A stretch of DNA of 32,406 nucleotides from Halomonas halodenitrificans DSM 735. GTDB taxonomy: Bacteria; Pseudomonadota; Gammaproteobacteria; Pseudomonadales; Halomonadaceae. The translations under genes and the position numbers were made by a program. Of this stretch, positions 1-7,456 are shown piece by piece (within the stretch, counting starts at the first letter, position 1; each line of letters opens with the position of its first letter). The DNA lies in the NCBI RefSeq assembly GCF_000620045.1, contig NZ_KK211060.1:1-32406 (forward strand), in the 5' to 3' direction. A model generated the notes under the pieces. It worked only from the letters and a program-made list of their open reading frames with translations, did not search any database and was not told where the DNA came from.

Positions 1-80
1 CAGCTGGTTGATAGGCCGGATGTGGAAGCGCTGCGAGGCGTTGAGCTAACCGGTACTAATGGCCCGTGAGGCTTGACCAT
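1..80 (+). rRNA. rrl: 23S ribosomal RNA, 3' end (partial)
   Basis: The first 80 bases match the conserved 3' end of bacterial 23S rRNA, including the GTTGAGCTAACCGGTACTAAT block and the terminal CGTGAGGCTTGACC. The gene runs off the left edge. A spacer of about 80 bases (81-160) with no recognisable tRNA separates it from the 5S gene, so this is the distal end of an rrn operon read on the plus strand. The exact 3' base is set by analogy with E. coli. Confidence 0.95.
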
Positions 81-160
81 ATAACACCCAAGGGGTCTGT
101 GATGACCCACGACGCCGGATACGTCTTGAAACGTACGCGTCAGCATGATTCACCGTTTTT

Positions 161-280
161 CGCCTGACGACCATAGCGAGCGTGAACCACCTGATCCCAT
201 GCCGAACTCAGCAGTGAAACCGCTTTGCGCCGATGGTAGTGTGGGGTCTCCCCATGCGAGAGTAGGTCATCGTCAGGCAC
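161..280 (+). rRNA. rrf: 5S ribosomal RNA
   Basis: About 120 bases match gammaproteobacterial 5S rRNA. The 5' CGCCTGACGA pairs with the 3' CGTCAGGCA to close helix I. The internal blocks CCATGCCGAACTCAG, GAAAC, CGCCGATGGTAGTGTGGGG and CCCATGCGAGAGTAGG are all present. It follows the 23S end and is followed nine bases later by a rho-independent terminator, as expected for the last gene of the operon. The ends may be off by a base or two. Confidence 0.96.
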
Positions 281-288
281 TTATATCG

Positions 289-324
289 AAAAAACCCCGA
301 ACATTCACGTGTTCGGGGTTTTTT
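289..324 (+). terminator. rho-independent terminator of the rrn operon
   Basis: CCCCGAACA (295-303) pairs perfectly with TGTTCGGGG (310-318) around a six-base loop. An A-tract lies before the stem and six T residues (319-324) after it. This is a textbook intrinsic terminator just beyond 5S. The A and T tracts extend the pairing further, and the symmetry means it could also act on transcripts arriving from the right. Confidence 0.92.
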
Positions 325-383
325 CATATCTAGCGGACGCTAGGGCCACGAGATTATTATCGGGCTTGTGCCAGCCGCCAGCC

Positions 384-421
384 GATCATCGTCAGGCACT
401 GATACCGACCTTATATCGAAA
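384..421 (+). repeat. remnant copy of the 5S rRNA 3' end and its trailer
   Basis: Bases 384-399 repeat the last 16 bases of the 5S gene (265-280) with one mismatch. After an 11-base insertion, 411-421 repeat exactly the 11 bases that follow 5S (281-291). A second terminator comes next, as after the real 5S. The simplest reading is the scar of a second, tandem 5S gene whose body has been deleted, or of a duplicated trailer. It is too short to make a functional 5S. Confidence 0.7.
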
Positions 422-452
422 CTCCGAGCATTCATTTGCTCGGGGCTTTTTT
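422..452 (+). terminator. second rho-independent terminator after the rrn operon
   Basis: CTCCGAGCA (422-430) pairs with TGCTCGGGG (437-445), with one G-U pair and a six-base loop, followed by TTTTTT (447-452). It resembles the first terminator in sequence and position relative to the 5S-like scrap. It may back up rrn termination. It lies just beyond the stop codon of the convergent LysR gene, but its T-run favours plus-strand transcripts. Confidence 0.85.
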
Positions 453-471
453 ATGCCTGCCTGGACTCGCG

Positions 472-1365
472 TCATGAGAGGCGGGCCAGGCACCAGCCCC
501 ATACCGCTTCCTGGGAGGCGAGAGGCAATGGGGAGCGCTTGCGGACCAGGAAGTAACTGGGTTCTTTGATCATGGCCTCATCCGCGACCTGCACCAGGCG
601 TCCGGCTTCGAGGTCCCCCGCCACAAATGCCCGACACGCCAGGGCGACGCCCTGGCCGGCCAGGGCCGCATCCAGCGCCAGTGTCGTCTGGCTGAATGTC
701 GCGCCGGATAGCTTGCCGTCGTTTCGAAAGGGCTTTCGCAAGAGCCTTCGCAAGAACAGCGGCCAATGATCGTGGGCGTCGTGCAATAGCGGGAGTTCCC
801 GAAGCCGTTCCCCGGTCAGGGGAAGCGGCAACCCCTTGACCAGATACGGACTGGCGACCGCGATCAGCTCCTGATGGAACAGTAGCTTGGCCTCCAGCCC
901 GGAGGGAAACGGGGGGCGGGTTAGCCGCACGGCAATATCTACCTGGTCGCGATCAAAGGCGGAGAGCGTCTCGGTGGCGACCGTGCGCAGCTCGACACCG
1001 GGAAGGGCCGCGTTGAGCTCGGCCAGGCGCGGGATCAGCAGCTTCGCGGCGAAGGTCGGCGTCACACTGATCGTGACAGTATCCGGTTGCTGCAATAGTC
1101 GTCCGGTGGCGTCTCCGAGCGTATCGAAGGCGCGGGTCAAATCCGTCAGGTAGGCCGCGCCCGCTGGTGTCAGTGCCAGGCCACGGGGCAAACGCTGGAA
1201 CAGGGCCAGGCCCAGGTGTTCCTCCAGCGCGCGTACCTGCTGCGCGACGGCACCCTGAGTGACACTCAGCTCATCGGCGGCGGCCCGAAAACTCAAGCGG
1301 CGGCCCGAGACCTCGAAGGCGCGCAGGGCATTGAGCGGGGGAAGCTTACGGCGGGATAAGGTCAT
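472..1365 (-). CDS. LysR-family transcriptional regulator (GcvA-like)
   Basis: A 297-residue protein with the usual LysR layout. The N-terminal winged helix-turn-helix begins PPLNALRAFEVSGRRLSF and carries AADELSVTQGAVAQQVRALE near residues 31-50. A periplasmic-binding-like effector domain follows from about residue 90. The opening motif is typical of the GcvA/AmpR branch. The gene diverges from an EamA exporter with about 100 bases before the small ORF there, the classic arrangement for a LysR protein controlling its neighbour and itself. The effector cannot be read from the sequence. A tandem CCTATAG pair (1367-1380) lies immediately upstream of its start. Confidence 0.9.
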   Translation of the reverse strand: MTLSRRKLPPLNALRAFEVSGRRLSFRAAADELSVTQGAVAQQVRALEEHLGLALFQRLPRGLALTPAGAAYLTDLTRAFDTLGDATGRLLQQPDTVTISVTPTFAAKLLIPRLAELNAALPGVELRTVATETLSAFDRDQVDIAVRLTRPPFPSGLEAKLLFHQELIAVASPYLVKGLPLPLTGERLRELPLLHDAHDHWPLFLRRLLRKPFRNDGKLSGATFSQTTLALDAALAGQGVALACRAFVAGDLEAGRLVQVADEAMIKEPSYFLVRKRSPLPLASQEAVWGWCLARLS

Positions 1366-1366
1366 G

Positions 1367-1380
1367 CCTATAGCCTATAG
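1367..1380. repeat. tandem CCTATAG heptamer in the lysR leader
   Basis: Two exact adjacent copies of CCTATAG occupy 1367-1373 and 1374-1380, beside the LysR start codon. CTATAG is itself palindromic. They could be part of a regulator-binding site or of a -10 region for the minus strand, but no clear -35 partner is visible, so the role is open. Confidence 0.4.
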
Positions 1381-1471
1381 ATTTTCTACAGTCTCTCACG
1401 TTTATTCATCGCGCGAAATGCCTGCCACTACTTGGCACAATGCCTCCAGAATCTAGCCGGAGGAGGTCGTC

Positions 1472-1570
1472 ATGACGAAAGAGAAATTCTACGCGTGTGC
1501 CGTGACCTTGTTGCCGTCGGAAGACCCGGGCGGCGTCTCCGACAAGAATATCCGCGTTACGCTTTCATGA
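1472..1570 (+). CDS. small ORF of 32 residues upstream of the EamA exporter
   Basis: The ORF starts MTKEKFYACAVTLLPSEDPG and ends with VTLS and TGA. An AGGAGGT Shine-Dalgarno sequence lies at 1461-1467, as strong as any in the window. The TGA (1568-1570) runs directly into the AAGGAGA site of the exporter, whose ATG is 12 bases later, so translation of the two could be coupled. I do not recognise the peptide. It has no membrane segment and is not a run of one amino acid like a classic attenuator peptide. It may be a leader ORF, a small protein, or the remaining N-terminus of a shortened gene. It is too short for normal gene callers. Confidence 0.55.
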   Translation: MTKEKFYACAVTLLPSEDPGGVSDKNIRVTLS

Positions 1571-1582
1571 AGGAGAAACACC

Positions 1583-2491
1583 ATGTTGCGTGCCTATATG
1601 GCGCTTGTCGCGCTTGGCATTATCTGGGGCTCAAACTTCATCTTCATGAAGTGGGCCACCGACCTGATCTCACCCACACAGACGGTATTCCTGCGGGTAT
1701 TGTTCGGTTTTCTCCCCCTGGCCTTGATGGCCTGGCGAGCCAGGGTCCTGACGCGTGAGCAGCTCCGTCATCTGCCGCACTTTGCGGTCATGTCGGTGCT
1801 GGCGACGACGTTCTATTATTATGGATTCGTGGCCGGCACCGCCCGGCTTCCGTCCAGCATTGCCGGGCTCCTGAGTGGTTCGATTCCCATCTTCACCTTC
1901 ATCTGCGCCTTCCTGTTTCTGCGCCAGGATCGCCCGACCGGCCAGATGGCGGCCGGCGTTTTCCTGGGCTTCATCGGTATCGCGCTGAGCGCCCGTCCCT
2001 GGGAGGGCGCCGACGGCGTGGCGCTGGCAGGGGTCTTCTGGATGCTGGCCGGGACCCTGAGCCTCGGGGTGTCATTCGTCTATGCCCAACGATTCCTGTC
2101 GCCGTTGAAGCTGGCCCCGCTGGCATTGGCGACCTGGCAGACGGGGCTCGCGCTTCTGACCCTGCTGATACTGACCGACTTCGACGGCATGGCGGCCATA
2201 ACGACGGATTCGCGCGCACTGTGGGGCGCCGTCGTCGGCCTGGGCATGCTAGGCACCGGCGGCGCCTTCTTCTGCTATTACTTCATCATCGAAAGGCTCG
2301 GTTCCGTGCAGGCATCCGGCACGACCTATATCGCACCGGTGGTGGCGGTAATCATTGGCGCGGTGGTCGGCGAGGAGATCACCACGACCGTTATACTCGC
2401 GCTGGCATTGATTCTCGGAGGGGTGGTGCTGATTCAGACGGGGAAGCGTAGGGTCGCACCCGCTTCTGTTCAGCCCTCGGCAGAAGAGTAG
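1583..2491 (+). CDS. EamA/DMT-family transporter
   Basis: A 302-residue hydrophobic protein with about ten predicted membrane segments arranged as two EamA repeats. The first begins ALGIIWGSNFIFMKWA, the second ALWGAVVGLGMLGTGGAF, and the region closes with PVVAVIIGAVVGEEI. These are hallmarks of RhaT/YdcZ-like drug/metabolite exporters of the inner membrane, which often export amino acids or related metabolites; the substrate here is unknown. An AAGGAGA site precedes the ATG by six bases. The divergent LysR gene is the likely regulator. Confidence 0.9.
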   Translation: MLRAYMALVALGIIWGSNFIFMKWATDLISPTQTVFLRVLFGFLPLALMAWRARVLTREQLRHLPHFAVMSVLATTFYYYGFVAGTARLPSSIAGLLSGSIPIFTFICAFLFLRQDRPTGQMAAGVFLGFIGIALSARPWEGADGVALAGVFWMLAGTLSLGVSFVYAQRFLSPLKLAPLALATWQTGLALLTLLILTDFDGMAAITTDSRALWGAVVGLGMLGTGGAFFCYYFIIERLGSVQASGTTYIAPVVAVIIGAVVGEEITTTVILALALILGGVVLIQTGKRRVAPASVQPSAEE

Positions 2492-2502
2492 GGGCACATG
2501 CC

Positions 2503-2538
2503 CACGACAGGCCCGGTCGGGTGACCGGGGCTGTTGTG
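2503..2538. terminator. hairpin between convergent exporter and valS genes
   Basis: Bases 2503-2518 pair with 2523-2538 over 16 positions, with one G-U pair and one mismatch, around a GGGT loop. It lies between the ends of two converging genes, where it could stop transcripts from both sides. There is no T-run on either strand, so strict intrinsic termination is uncertain. Confidence 0.5.
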
Positions 2539-2583
2539 AGATGCTAGGTGGGGTATCAGGTGAGGTGCTGGAGGACCGACGGC

Positions 2584-5430
2584 CTACAGGGCGGCAATCT
2601 TGTCGCGCTGTTCCATCAGCAGGCGACGGGAGGCCTGGAGGTCGGCCAGCTTGCCGCGTTCCTTCTCCACCACCGCGGCGGGGGCCTTGGCCACGAAACC
2701 GTCGTTGGACAGCTTCTTCTCGATGCCACCGATCAACTTGTCCTGCTTGCCGATTTCCTTGTCGAGGCGTGCGAGCTCCGTCTCCTTGTCGATCAGGTCG
2801 GCCATGGGCACCAGTACTTCCATTTCGCCGACTAGCTGGGTGGCCGACAGGGGGGCCTGCTGGGGGTCTTCCAGCCAGTCGAGGCTCTCCAGCTTGGCGA
2901 GCTTGGCCAGGAACAGGCGGTTGGCCTCCAGGCGTTCGCGGTCGGCGCTGCCGCCCTTGGTCAGCAGTACCTCCAGGGGCTTGCCCGGTGCGATATTCAT
3001 CTCGGCGCGAATATTACGCACGGCGATGATGACCCCCTTGAGCCACTCGATATTGCGGACAGCGTCTTCATCGAGCAGTGCCTCATCCGCCACCGGCCAG
3101 GGCTTGGCCATGATGGAATCCTCGTCACCCTGGTGAGTGCCGGCCAAAGGCGCGACACGCTGCCATATCTCTTCGGAGATATAGGGCATCATCGGGTGGG
3201 CCAGGCGCAGGATCGATTCCAGCACGCGAACCAGGGTCTGGCGGGTGCCGCGCTTGGCATCGAGGCCGGCGTTATCGTCCCAGAGTACCGGCTTGGAGAG
3301 TTCCAGGTACCAGTCGCAGTATTCATTCCAGACGAATTCGTAGAGCGCCTGGGAGGCATGATCCAGGCGGAACTCTTCCATGGCCCGGGTCACCTGGGTG
3401 GCCGTCTGTTGCAGCCGCGAGAGGATCCAGCGATCCGCCAGGGACAGCTCGACCGCCGCATCGCCCAGGCCGGTGTCTTCGCCCTCGGCGTTCATCAGCA
3501 CGTAGCGTGAGGCATTCCACAGCTTGTTGCAGAAGTTGCGGTAGCCATCCAGGCGGCCCATATCGAACTTGATATCCCGCCCGGTGGTGGCCTGGGAGAG
3601 GAAGGTGAAGCGCAGCGCATCGGTGCCGTGGGGCTCGATGCCCTCCGGGAACTCGCTGCGCGTGGCCTTGGCAATCGCCTTGGCCTTCTGGGGCTGCATC
3701 ATGTTGCCGGTGCGCTTTTCGAGCAGCGTGTCCAGCTCGATGCCATCGATCAGGTCGATGGGGTCCAGCACGTTGCCCTTGGACTTGGACATCTTCTGGC
3801 CCTGTCCATCACGCACCAGGCCATGCACATAGACCTGCTTGAAGGGCACCTCGCCGGTGAACTTCAGGGTCAGCATGATCATCCGTGCGACCCAGAAGAA
3901 GATGATATCGAAGCCGGTGACCAGCACGCTGGAGGGATGAAAGGTCTTGAGCTCTTCGGTCTGCTGGGGCCAGCCCAGGGTGCCGAAGGTCCACAGGCCC
4001 GAGCTGAACCAGGTATCCAGCACGTCCTCGTCCTGGTTCAGTTCGAGGTCGGCCGCCAGGCCGTGGCGTTCGCGGGCTTCCTGTTCGCTGCGGGCCACAT
4101 AGACGTTGCCGTCGGCGTCGTACCAGGCGGGGATGCGATGGCCCCACCATAGCTGACGAGAGATGCACCAATCCTGGAGGTCGCGCATCCAGGCGAAGTA
4201 CATGTTCTCGTAGTTCTTGGGTACGAACTGAATATCCCCCTTCTCCACGGCCTCGATGGCGGGCTTGGCCAGGCTTTCCACGGCCACGAACCATTGGTCG
4301 GTCAGCAGCGGCTCGATGATGTCGCCGGAGCGGTCTCCGAAGGGCAGGGTGTTGTTGACCGCCTCGACCTGCTCGAGCAGGCCGGCGGCCTCCATGTCGG
4401 CGATGATGCTCTGACGCGCCTCGAAGCGCTCCAGGCCCGCATAGGCCTGGGGCAGGGTCGGGTCGATATCGGGCAGCGGCCGCCCCTGAATATCGAAGGC
4501 CTCGGCCTCGGAGAGGATGGCGGCATCCTGGGTAAAGACATTGATCAGCGGAAGGTTCTGGCGCCGACCCACCTCGTAGTCGTTGAAGTCGTGGGCGGGG
4601 GTGATCTTCACGCAGCCCGAGCCCTTCTCCATGTCGGCGTGTTCATCGGCGACGATGGGAATACGGCGCCCCACCAGTGGCAGCGTGATGAACTTGCCTA
4701 TCAGGGCGGCGTAACGCGGGTCCTCGGGATTGACCGCCACCCCGGTGTCACCAAGCAGCGTCTCCGGGCGGGTGGTGGCAACGACCAGATAATCCTTGCC
4801 GTCGTCGGTAGTGACACCATCGGCCAGGGGGTAGCGGAAGTGCCAGAAGCTGCCCTGCTGATCGCGATTCTCTACCTCGAGGTCGGAGATCGCGGTGTGC
4901 AGGGTCGGGTCCCAGTTGACCAGCCGCTTGCCCCGGTAGATCAGGTCGTCCTCATAGAGACGCACGAAGACTTCCTGGACCGCCTGGTAGAAGCCGTCAT
5001 CCATGGTGAAGCGCTCGCGGCTCCAGTCGACGCTGGCCCCCATGCGCCGCAGCTGACGGGTGATATGGTCGCCGGACTCCTGCTTCCACTCCCACACCTT
5101 GTCGATAAAGGTCTCACGGCCGAGGTCATGGCGGCTCTTGCCCTCTTCCGCGGCGACCTTGCGCTCGACCAGCATCTGGGTCGCGATGCCGGCATGGTCG
5201 GTGCCCACCTGCCACAGGGTGTTATGCCCCTGCATCCGCCGCCAGCGGGTCAGGGTGTCCATGATGGTGTCCTGGAAGGCGTGGCCCATGTGCAGGCTGC
5301 CGGTGACGTTGGGCGGCGGAATCATGATGGAGTAGGGCGCACCCTCGCCCGAGGGGGCGAAGCGGCCGTCGGCCTCCCAGCGCTGGTACCAGCGGGATTC
5401 GATCTGCTCGGGTTGGTAGGTCTTGTCCAT
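2584..5430 (-). CDS. valS: valyl-tRNA synthetase
   Basis: A 948-residue class I aminoacyl-tRNA synthetase that charges tRNA-Val and edits mischarged threonine. The HIGH motif appears as HMGH (residues 47-50) in [13 protein letters not shown], and the KMSKS motif as KMSKSKGN near residue 550. The editing domain lies between them, and the anticodon-binding domain and C-terminal coiled coil ([20 protein letters not shown]) end the protein. E. coli ValS is 951 residues. The reading frame extends 26 codons further upstream, but [18 protein letters not shown] is the family's normal start. It follows holC by 102 bases and has its own promoter in that gap. Confidence 0.97.
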   Translation of the reverse strand: MDKTYQPEQIESRWYQRWEADGRFAPSGEGAPYSIMIPPPNVTGSLHMGHAFQDTIMDTLTRWRRMQGHNTLWQVGTDHAGIATQMLVERKVAAEEGKSRHDLGRETFIDKVWEWKQESGDHITRQLRRMGASVDWSRERFTMDDGFYQAVQEVFVRLYEDDLIYRGKRLVNWDPTLHTAISDLEVENRDQQGSFWHFRYPLADGVTTDDGKDYLVVATTRPETLLGDTGVAVNPEDPRYAALIGKFITLPLVGRRIPIVADEHADMEKGSGCVKITPAHDFNDYEVGRRQNLPLINVFTQDAAILSEAEAFDIQGRPLPDIDPTLPQAYAGLERFEARQSIIADMEAAGLLEQVEAVNNTLPFGDRSGDIIEPLLTDQWFVAVESLAKPAIEAVEKGDIQFVPKNYENMYFAWMRDLQDWCISRQLWWGHRIPAWYDADGNVYVARSEQEARERHGLAADLELNQDEDVLDTWFSSGLWTFGTLGWPQQTEELKTFHPSSVLVTGFDIIFFWVARMIMLTLKFTGEVPFKQVYVHGLVRDGQGQKMSKSKGNVLDPIDLIDGIELDTLLEKRTGNMMQPQKAKAIAKATRSEFPEGIEPHGTDALRFTFLSQATTGRDIKFDMGRLDGYRNFCNKLWNASRYVLMNAEGEDTGLGDAAVELSLADRWILSRLQQTATQVTRAMEEFRLDHASQALYEFVWNEYCDWYLELSKPVLWDDNAGLDAKRGTRQTLVRVLESILRLAHPMMPYISEEIWQRVAPLAGTHQGDEDSIMAKPWPVADEALLDEDAVRNIEWLKGVIIAVRNIRAEMNIAPGKPLEVLLTKGGSADRERLEANRLFLAKLAKLESLDWLEDPQQAPLSATQLVGEMEVLVPMADLIDKETELARLDKEIGKQDKLIGGIEKKLSNDGFVAKAPAAVVEKERGKLADLQASRRLLMEQRDKIAAL

Positions 5431-5506
5431 GGGCGTTCCGGGTCCAGAAATAAACACCGCCGGCCAGGGGGCCGGGCGGCAGGAATGGCGACGAAAAATG
5501 GGGCTC

Positions 5507-5536
5507 ATTATAGCCCGGTGCGGCGGTCGGCGTCAG
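5507..5536 (-). promoter_or_regulatory. predicted sigma-70 promoter of valS
   Basis: On the minus strand a perfect TATAAT (5507-5512) lies 18 bases after CTGACG (5531-5536), which matches four of six -35 bases. The -35 overlaps the holC stop codon. Transcription would start near 5500, giving a leader of about 70 bases that contains a CCGGCC/GGCCGG hairpin (5460-5475). This would let valS be transcribed separately from holC. Confidence 0.6.
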
Positions 5537-5979
5537 CCTGACTGGCCGCGCAGCTGATGCGCCTTGACCGGGTAGCCCCGCTGGCGGTAGGTCTGCCAGC
5601 ACTCGCGCTTGGCGGTCAGTACGGCCTGGTGCTGGTTGATGATCTCGGCGACACGCTCGAAGCGCGAGAACCATTCGGGGATGCCGGGCGAGAGATTGAG
5701 AAGCGCCTGGACCGAGCGTTCGGGGGGCGGTGGCTCGGCCCAGCCGATGGTCACCGCCACCCGTTCGGCAAGGGCGTCATCGGCCAGGGCATGGGGTACA
5801 TAGGCGTCGGCGCGGAAGGTCCAGAGCGCCTCGTCGAGTTCCCTGGCCATGGTGTCATCCTCGGCATGCAGATGCAGCCGATAGCCCTTGCGCTGGATGG
5901 TCTCGGCCAGCCGGCAGGCGAAGTCGAGACGCGCCTTCAGGGTGGTGTCGGGGAGAACGTAGAAATCGATCTGGGTCAT
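5533..5979 (-). CDS. holC: DNA polymerase III subunit chi
   Basis: A 148-residue protein beginning MTQIDFYVLPDTTLKARL, the characteristic start of HolC; E. coli HolC has 147 residues. Chi pairs with psi in the clamp-loader complex and binds single-stranded DNA-binding protein. Conserved features include ACRLAETIQRKGYRLHLHA and the middle block LDEALWTFRADAYVPHAL. The reading frame runs 77 codons further upstream, but that part lies in a structured intergenic element and is unlike the family. Being directly upstream of valS is the conserved gammaproteobacterial order; the usual upstream neighbour pepA is displaced here by ilvE. Confidence 0.93.
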   Translation of the reverse strand: MTQIDFYVLPDTTLKARLDFACRLAETIQRKGYRLHLHAEDDTMARELDEALWTFRADAYVPHALADDALAERVAVTIGWAEPPPPERSVQALLNLSPGIPEWFSRFERVAEIINQHQAVLTAKRECWQTYRQRGYPVKAHQLRGQSG

Positions 5980-6017
5980 CTGGATCTGCCCGGGGCTTTC
6001 CCTCGGGACAGGCCTTT

Positions 6018-6080
6018 GCGGAGGCGCTGTGAATACGTCCCTGTACGCTACCGACGCCATCCCTGGCGTAGGGCCTCCGC
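6018..6080. repeat. REP-like structured intergenic element
   Basis: GCGGAGGC (6018-6025) pairs with GCCTCCGC (6073-6080), enclosing a second perfect hairpin ACGCCA/TGGCGT (6054-6059 with 6064-6069, loop TCCC). The block AATACGTCCCTGTACGCT lies between them. Nested palindromes of this sort between genes are typical of repetitive extragenic palindromes in Halomonas and Pseudomonas genomes. Only one copy occurs in this window, so its repetitive nature is inferred. Confidence 0.5.
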
Positions 6081-6120
6081 GTCGGCCTGCCCTTCGGCGC
6101 CCCTCGCCTCGGTGGAGAGA

Positions 6121-6153
6121 GCCGCGAACCCGCTTTAGCGGGCCCGACGCGGC
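6121..6153 (-). terminator. terminator-like hairpin after ilvE
   Basis: A two-level hairpin starts 11 bases beyond the ilvE stop. The inner stem is CCCGC/GCGGG (6129-6133 with 6138-6142) with a TTTA loop, and the outer stem is GCCGCG/CGCGGC (6121-6126 with 6148-6153). No T-run follows on the minus strand. It could end the ilvE transcript or stabilise its 3' end. Confidence 0.45.
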
Positions 6154-6163
6154 GATGGCGCTG

Positions 6164-7264
6164 TTACACCAGCCGGGTGAGCCAGCCGTGGGTGTCCTCG
6201 GCGCGGCCATACTGCAGGTCGAGCAGCTTGGTGCGCAGGCGCTTGGCGATGGGGTTGCCGTTGTCGCCGGCCAGGCGGATGCGCTCCTGGTCGCTGACCA
6301 GTTCGCCCACCGGGGTGATCACCGCCGCGGTGCCGCAGGCGAAGACCTCGGTGATCTCGCCGTTGGCCGCGCCTTCGCGCCACTCGGCGATGCTGATCGG
6401 CCGCTCCTCCGGGGTCAGCCCCTCGTCACGGGCCAGGGTCAGCACCGAATCGCGGGTGATGCCCTCGAGAATGGTGTCGGTCAGGCGGGGCGTCGCGATA
6501 CGCCCGTCCTGGTACACGAAGAACAGGTTCATGCCGCCCAGTTCCTCGATCCACTGGTTCTCGACGGCATCGAGGAAGGCGACCTGGCCGCAGCCATTGG
6601 CGCTGGCTTCCTTCTGGGCGGCCAGGGAGGCGGCGTAGTTGCCACCACACTTGGCGAAGCCGGTCCCCCCGGGGGCGGCACGCTTGTAGTGTTCCGAGAG
6701 CCAGATCGAGACCGGCTCGATGCCACCCTTGAAGTAGGCGGCCGCCGGCGAGGCGATCACGTAGTAGTCGACCTCCTGGGCCGGGCGCACGCCGAGGAAG
6801 GTTTCGCTGGCAATCATGAAGGGGCGCAGGTAGAGGCTGCACTCGTCGGCCTCGCCTTGAGGCGTGGGCACCCAGGCATGGTCCTGGGACAGCAGGGCCT
6901 TGAGCGAGCCGATGAAGTCGGCGTCGGAAAGCTCCGGGAGGGCCAGGCGACGAGCGCTACGTCGAAAGCGTTCGGCATTCTTCTCGGGGCGGAAGGTCCA
7001 GATGGAACCATCGGCATGACGATAGGCCTTGATGCCTTCGAAGATCTCCTGGGCGTAGTGCAGCACGGCGGCGGCGGGGTCCAGCGTCAGCGGACCATAG
7101 GGGCGCACGCTATGGCCGTGCCAGTCACCGTCCAGGGTCCAGCGCACGTGGGCCATGTGATCGGTAAAGTACTGACCGAAACCGGGGCTGGCGAGGATGT
7201 CCTCGCGGATGTTGGTGGCCGTGGGGGCGGCGTTGGGGAGCAGTTCGAAGTGTTCAGTCGACAC
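6164..7264 (-). CDS. ilvE: branched-chain amino acid aminotransferase
   Basis: A 366-residue PLP-dependent class IV aminotransferase of the longer type II group. It interconverts leucine, isoleucine and valine with their 2-oxo acids. The PLP lysine is K205 in AKCGGNYAAS, and the catalytic-site block EELGGMNLFFVYQDGR follows at about 240-255. Conserved LHYAQEIFEGIKAYR is near residues 68-82, and the C-terminus carries EVFACGTAAVITPVG. The start is GTG, with GGAG ten bases upstream and a perfect hairpin just before that. The gene sits between pepA and holC, which are usually adjacent, and has structured elements on both sides. Confidence 0.94.
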   Translation of the reverse strand: MSTEHFELLPNAAPTATNIREDILASPGFGQYFTDHMAHVRWTLDGDWHGHSVRPYGPLTLDPAAAVLHYAQEIFEGIKAYRHADGSIWTFRPEKNAERFRRSARRLALPELSDADFIGSLKALLSQDHAWVPTPQGEADECSLYLRPFMIASETFLGVRPAQEVDYYVIASPAAAYFKGGIEPVSIWLSEHYKRAAPGGTGFAKCGGNYAASLAAQKEASANGCGQVAFLDAVENQWIEELGGMNLFFVYQDGRIATPRLTDTILEGITRDSVLTLARDEGLTPEERPISIAEWREGAANGEITEVFACGTAAVITPVGELVSDQERIRLAGDNGNPIAKRLRTKLLDLQYGRAEDTHGWLTRLV

Positions 7265-7284
7265 GGCAAGGGGTCTCCGCTACG

Positions 7285-7305
7285 CCCGGAGCCGAGGGCT
7301 CCGGG
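7285..7305 (-). promoter_or_regulatory. perfect hairpin just upstream of the ilvE ribosome binding site
   Basis: CCCGGAGCC (7285-7293) and GGCTCCGGG (7297-7305) form a nine-pair stem with a three-base loop. It ends about ten bases before the GGAG of ilvE, close enough to affect ribosome access or to act as a termination or processing signal between pepA and ilvE. No T-run follows, and no known riboswitch or T-box sequence is visible. Confidence 0.45.
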
Positions 7306-7456
7306 TGGGTAAAGAACGTTCGGGCCGGCAGGGGCCCGGGGCGTGGGTCTGGATCGATCTCCATGAAAAAGGCGGCGCGAAGAAAACGCAAGCCCTGAAT
7401 CATGGCCGGTCCCCGGCATGCCCGGGGCGATTGCGGCCACCGGGGCCGGATCGCCG

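Noticed and set aside
81..160. Possible tRNA in the 23S-5S spacer
   Set aside because: Only about 80 bases with no cloverleaf, T-loop or anticodon arm.
5431..5508. Longer valS start, 26 codons upstream
   Set aside because: The extension covers the predicted promoter and leader hairpin and does not resemble ValS N-termini.
4294..5541. A 415-codon plus-strand ORF opposite valS
   Set aside because: It is the shadow of valS in GC-rich DNA. It has no ribosome site or family motif, and its composition (G, V, D, H, Q) is typical of antisense frames.
7265..7456. T-box or riboswitch controlling ilvE
   Set aside because: No T-box sequence, anticodon-like specifier stem or known aptamer core is visible. 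Only the simple hairpin is supported.
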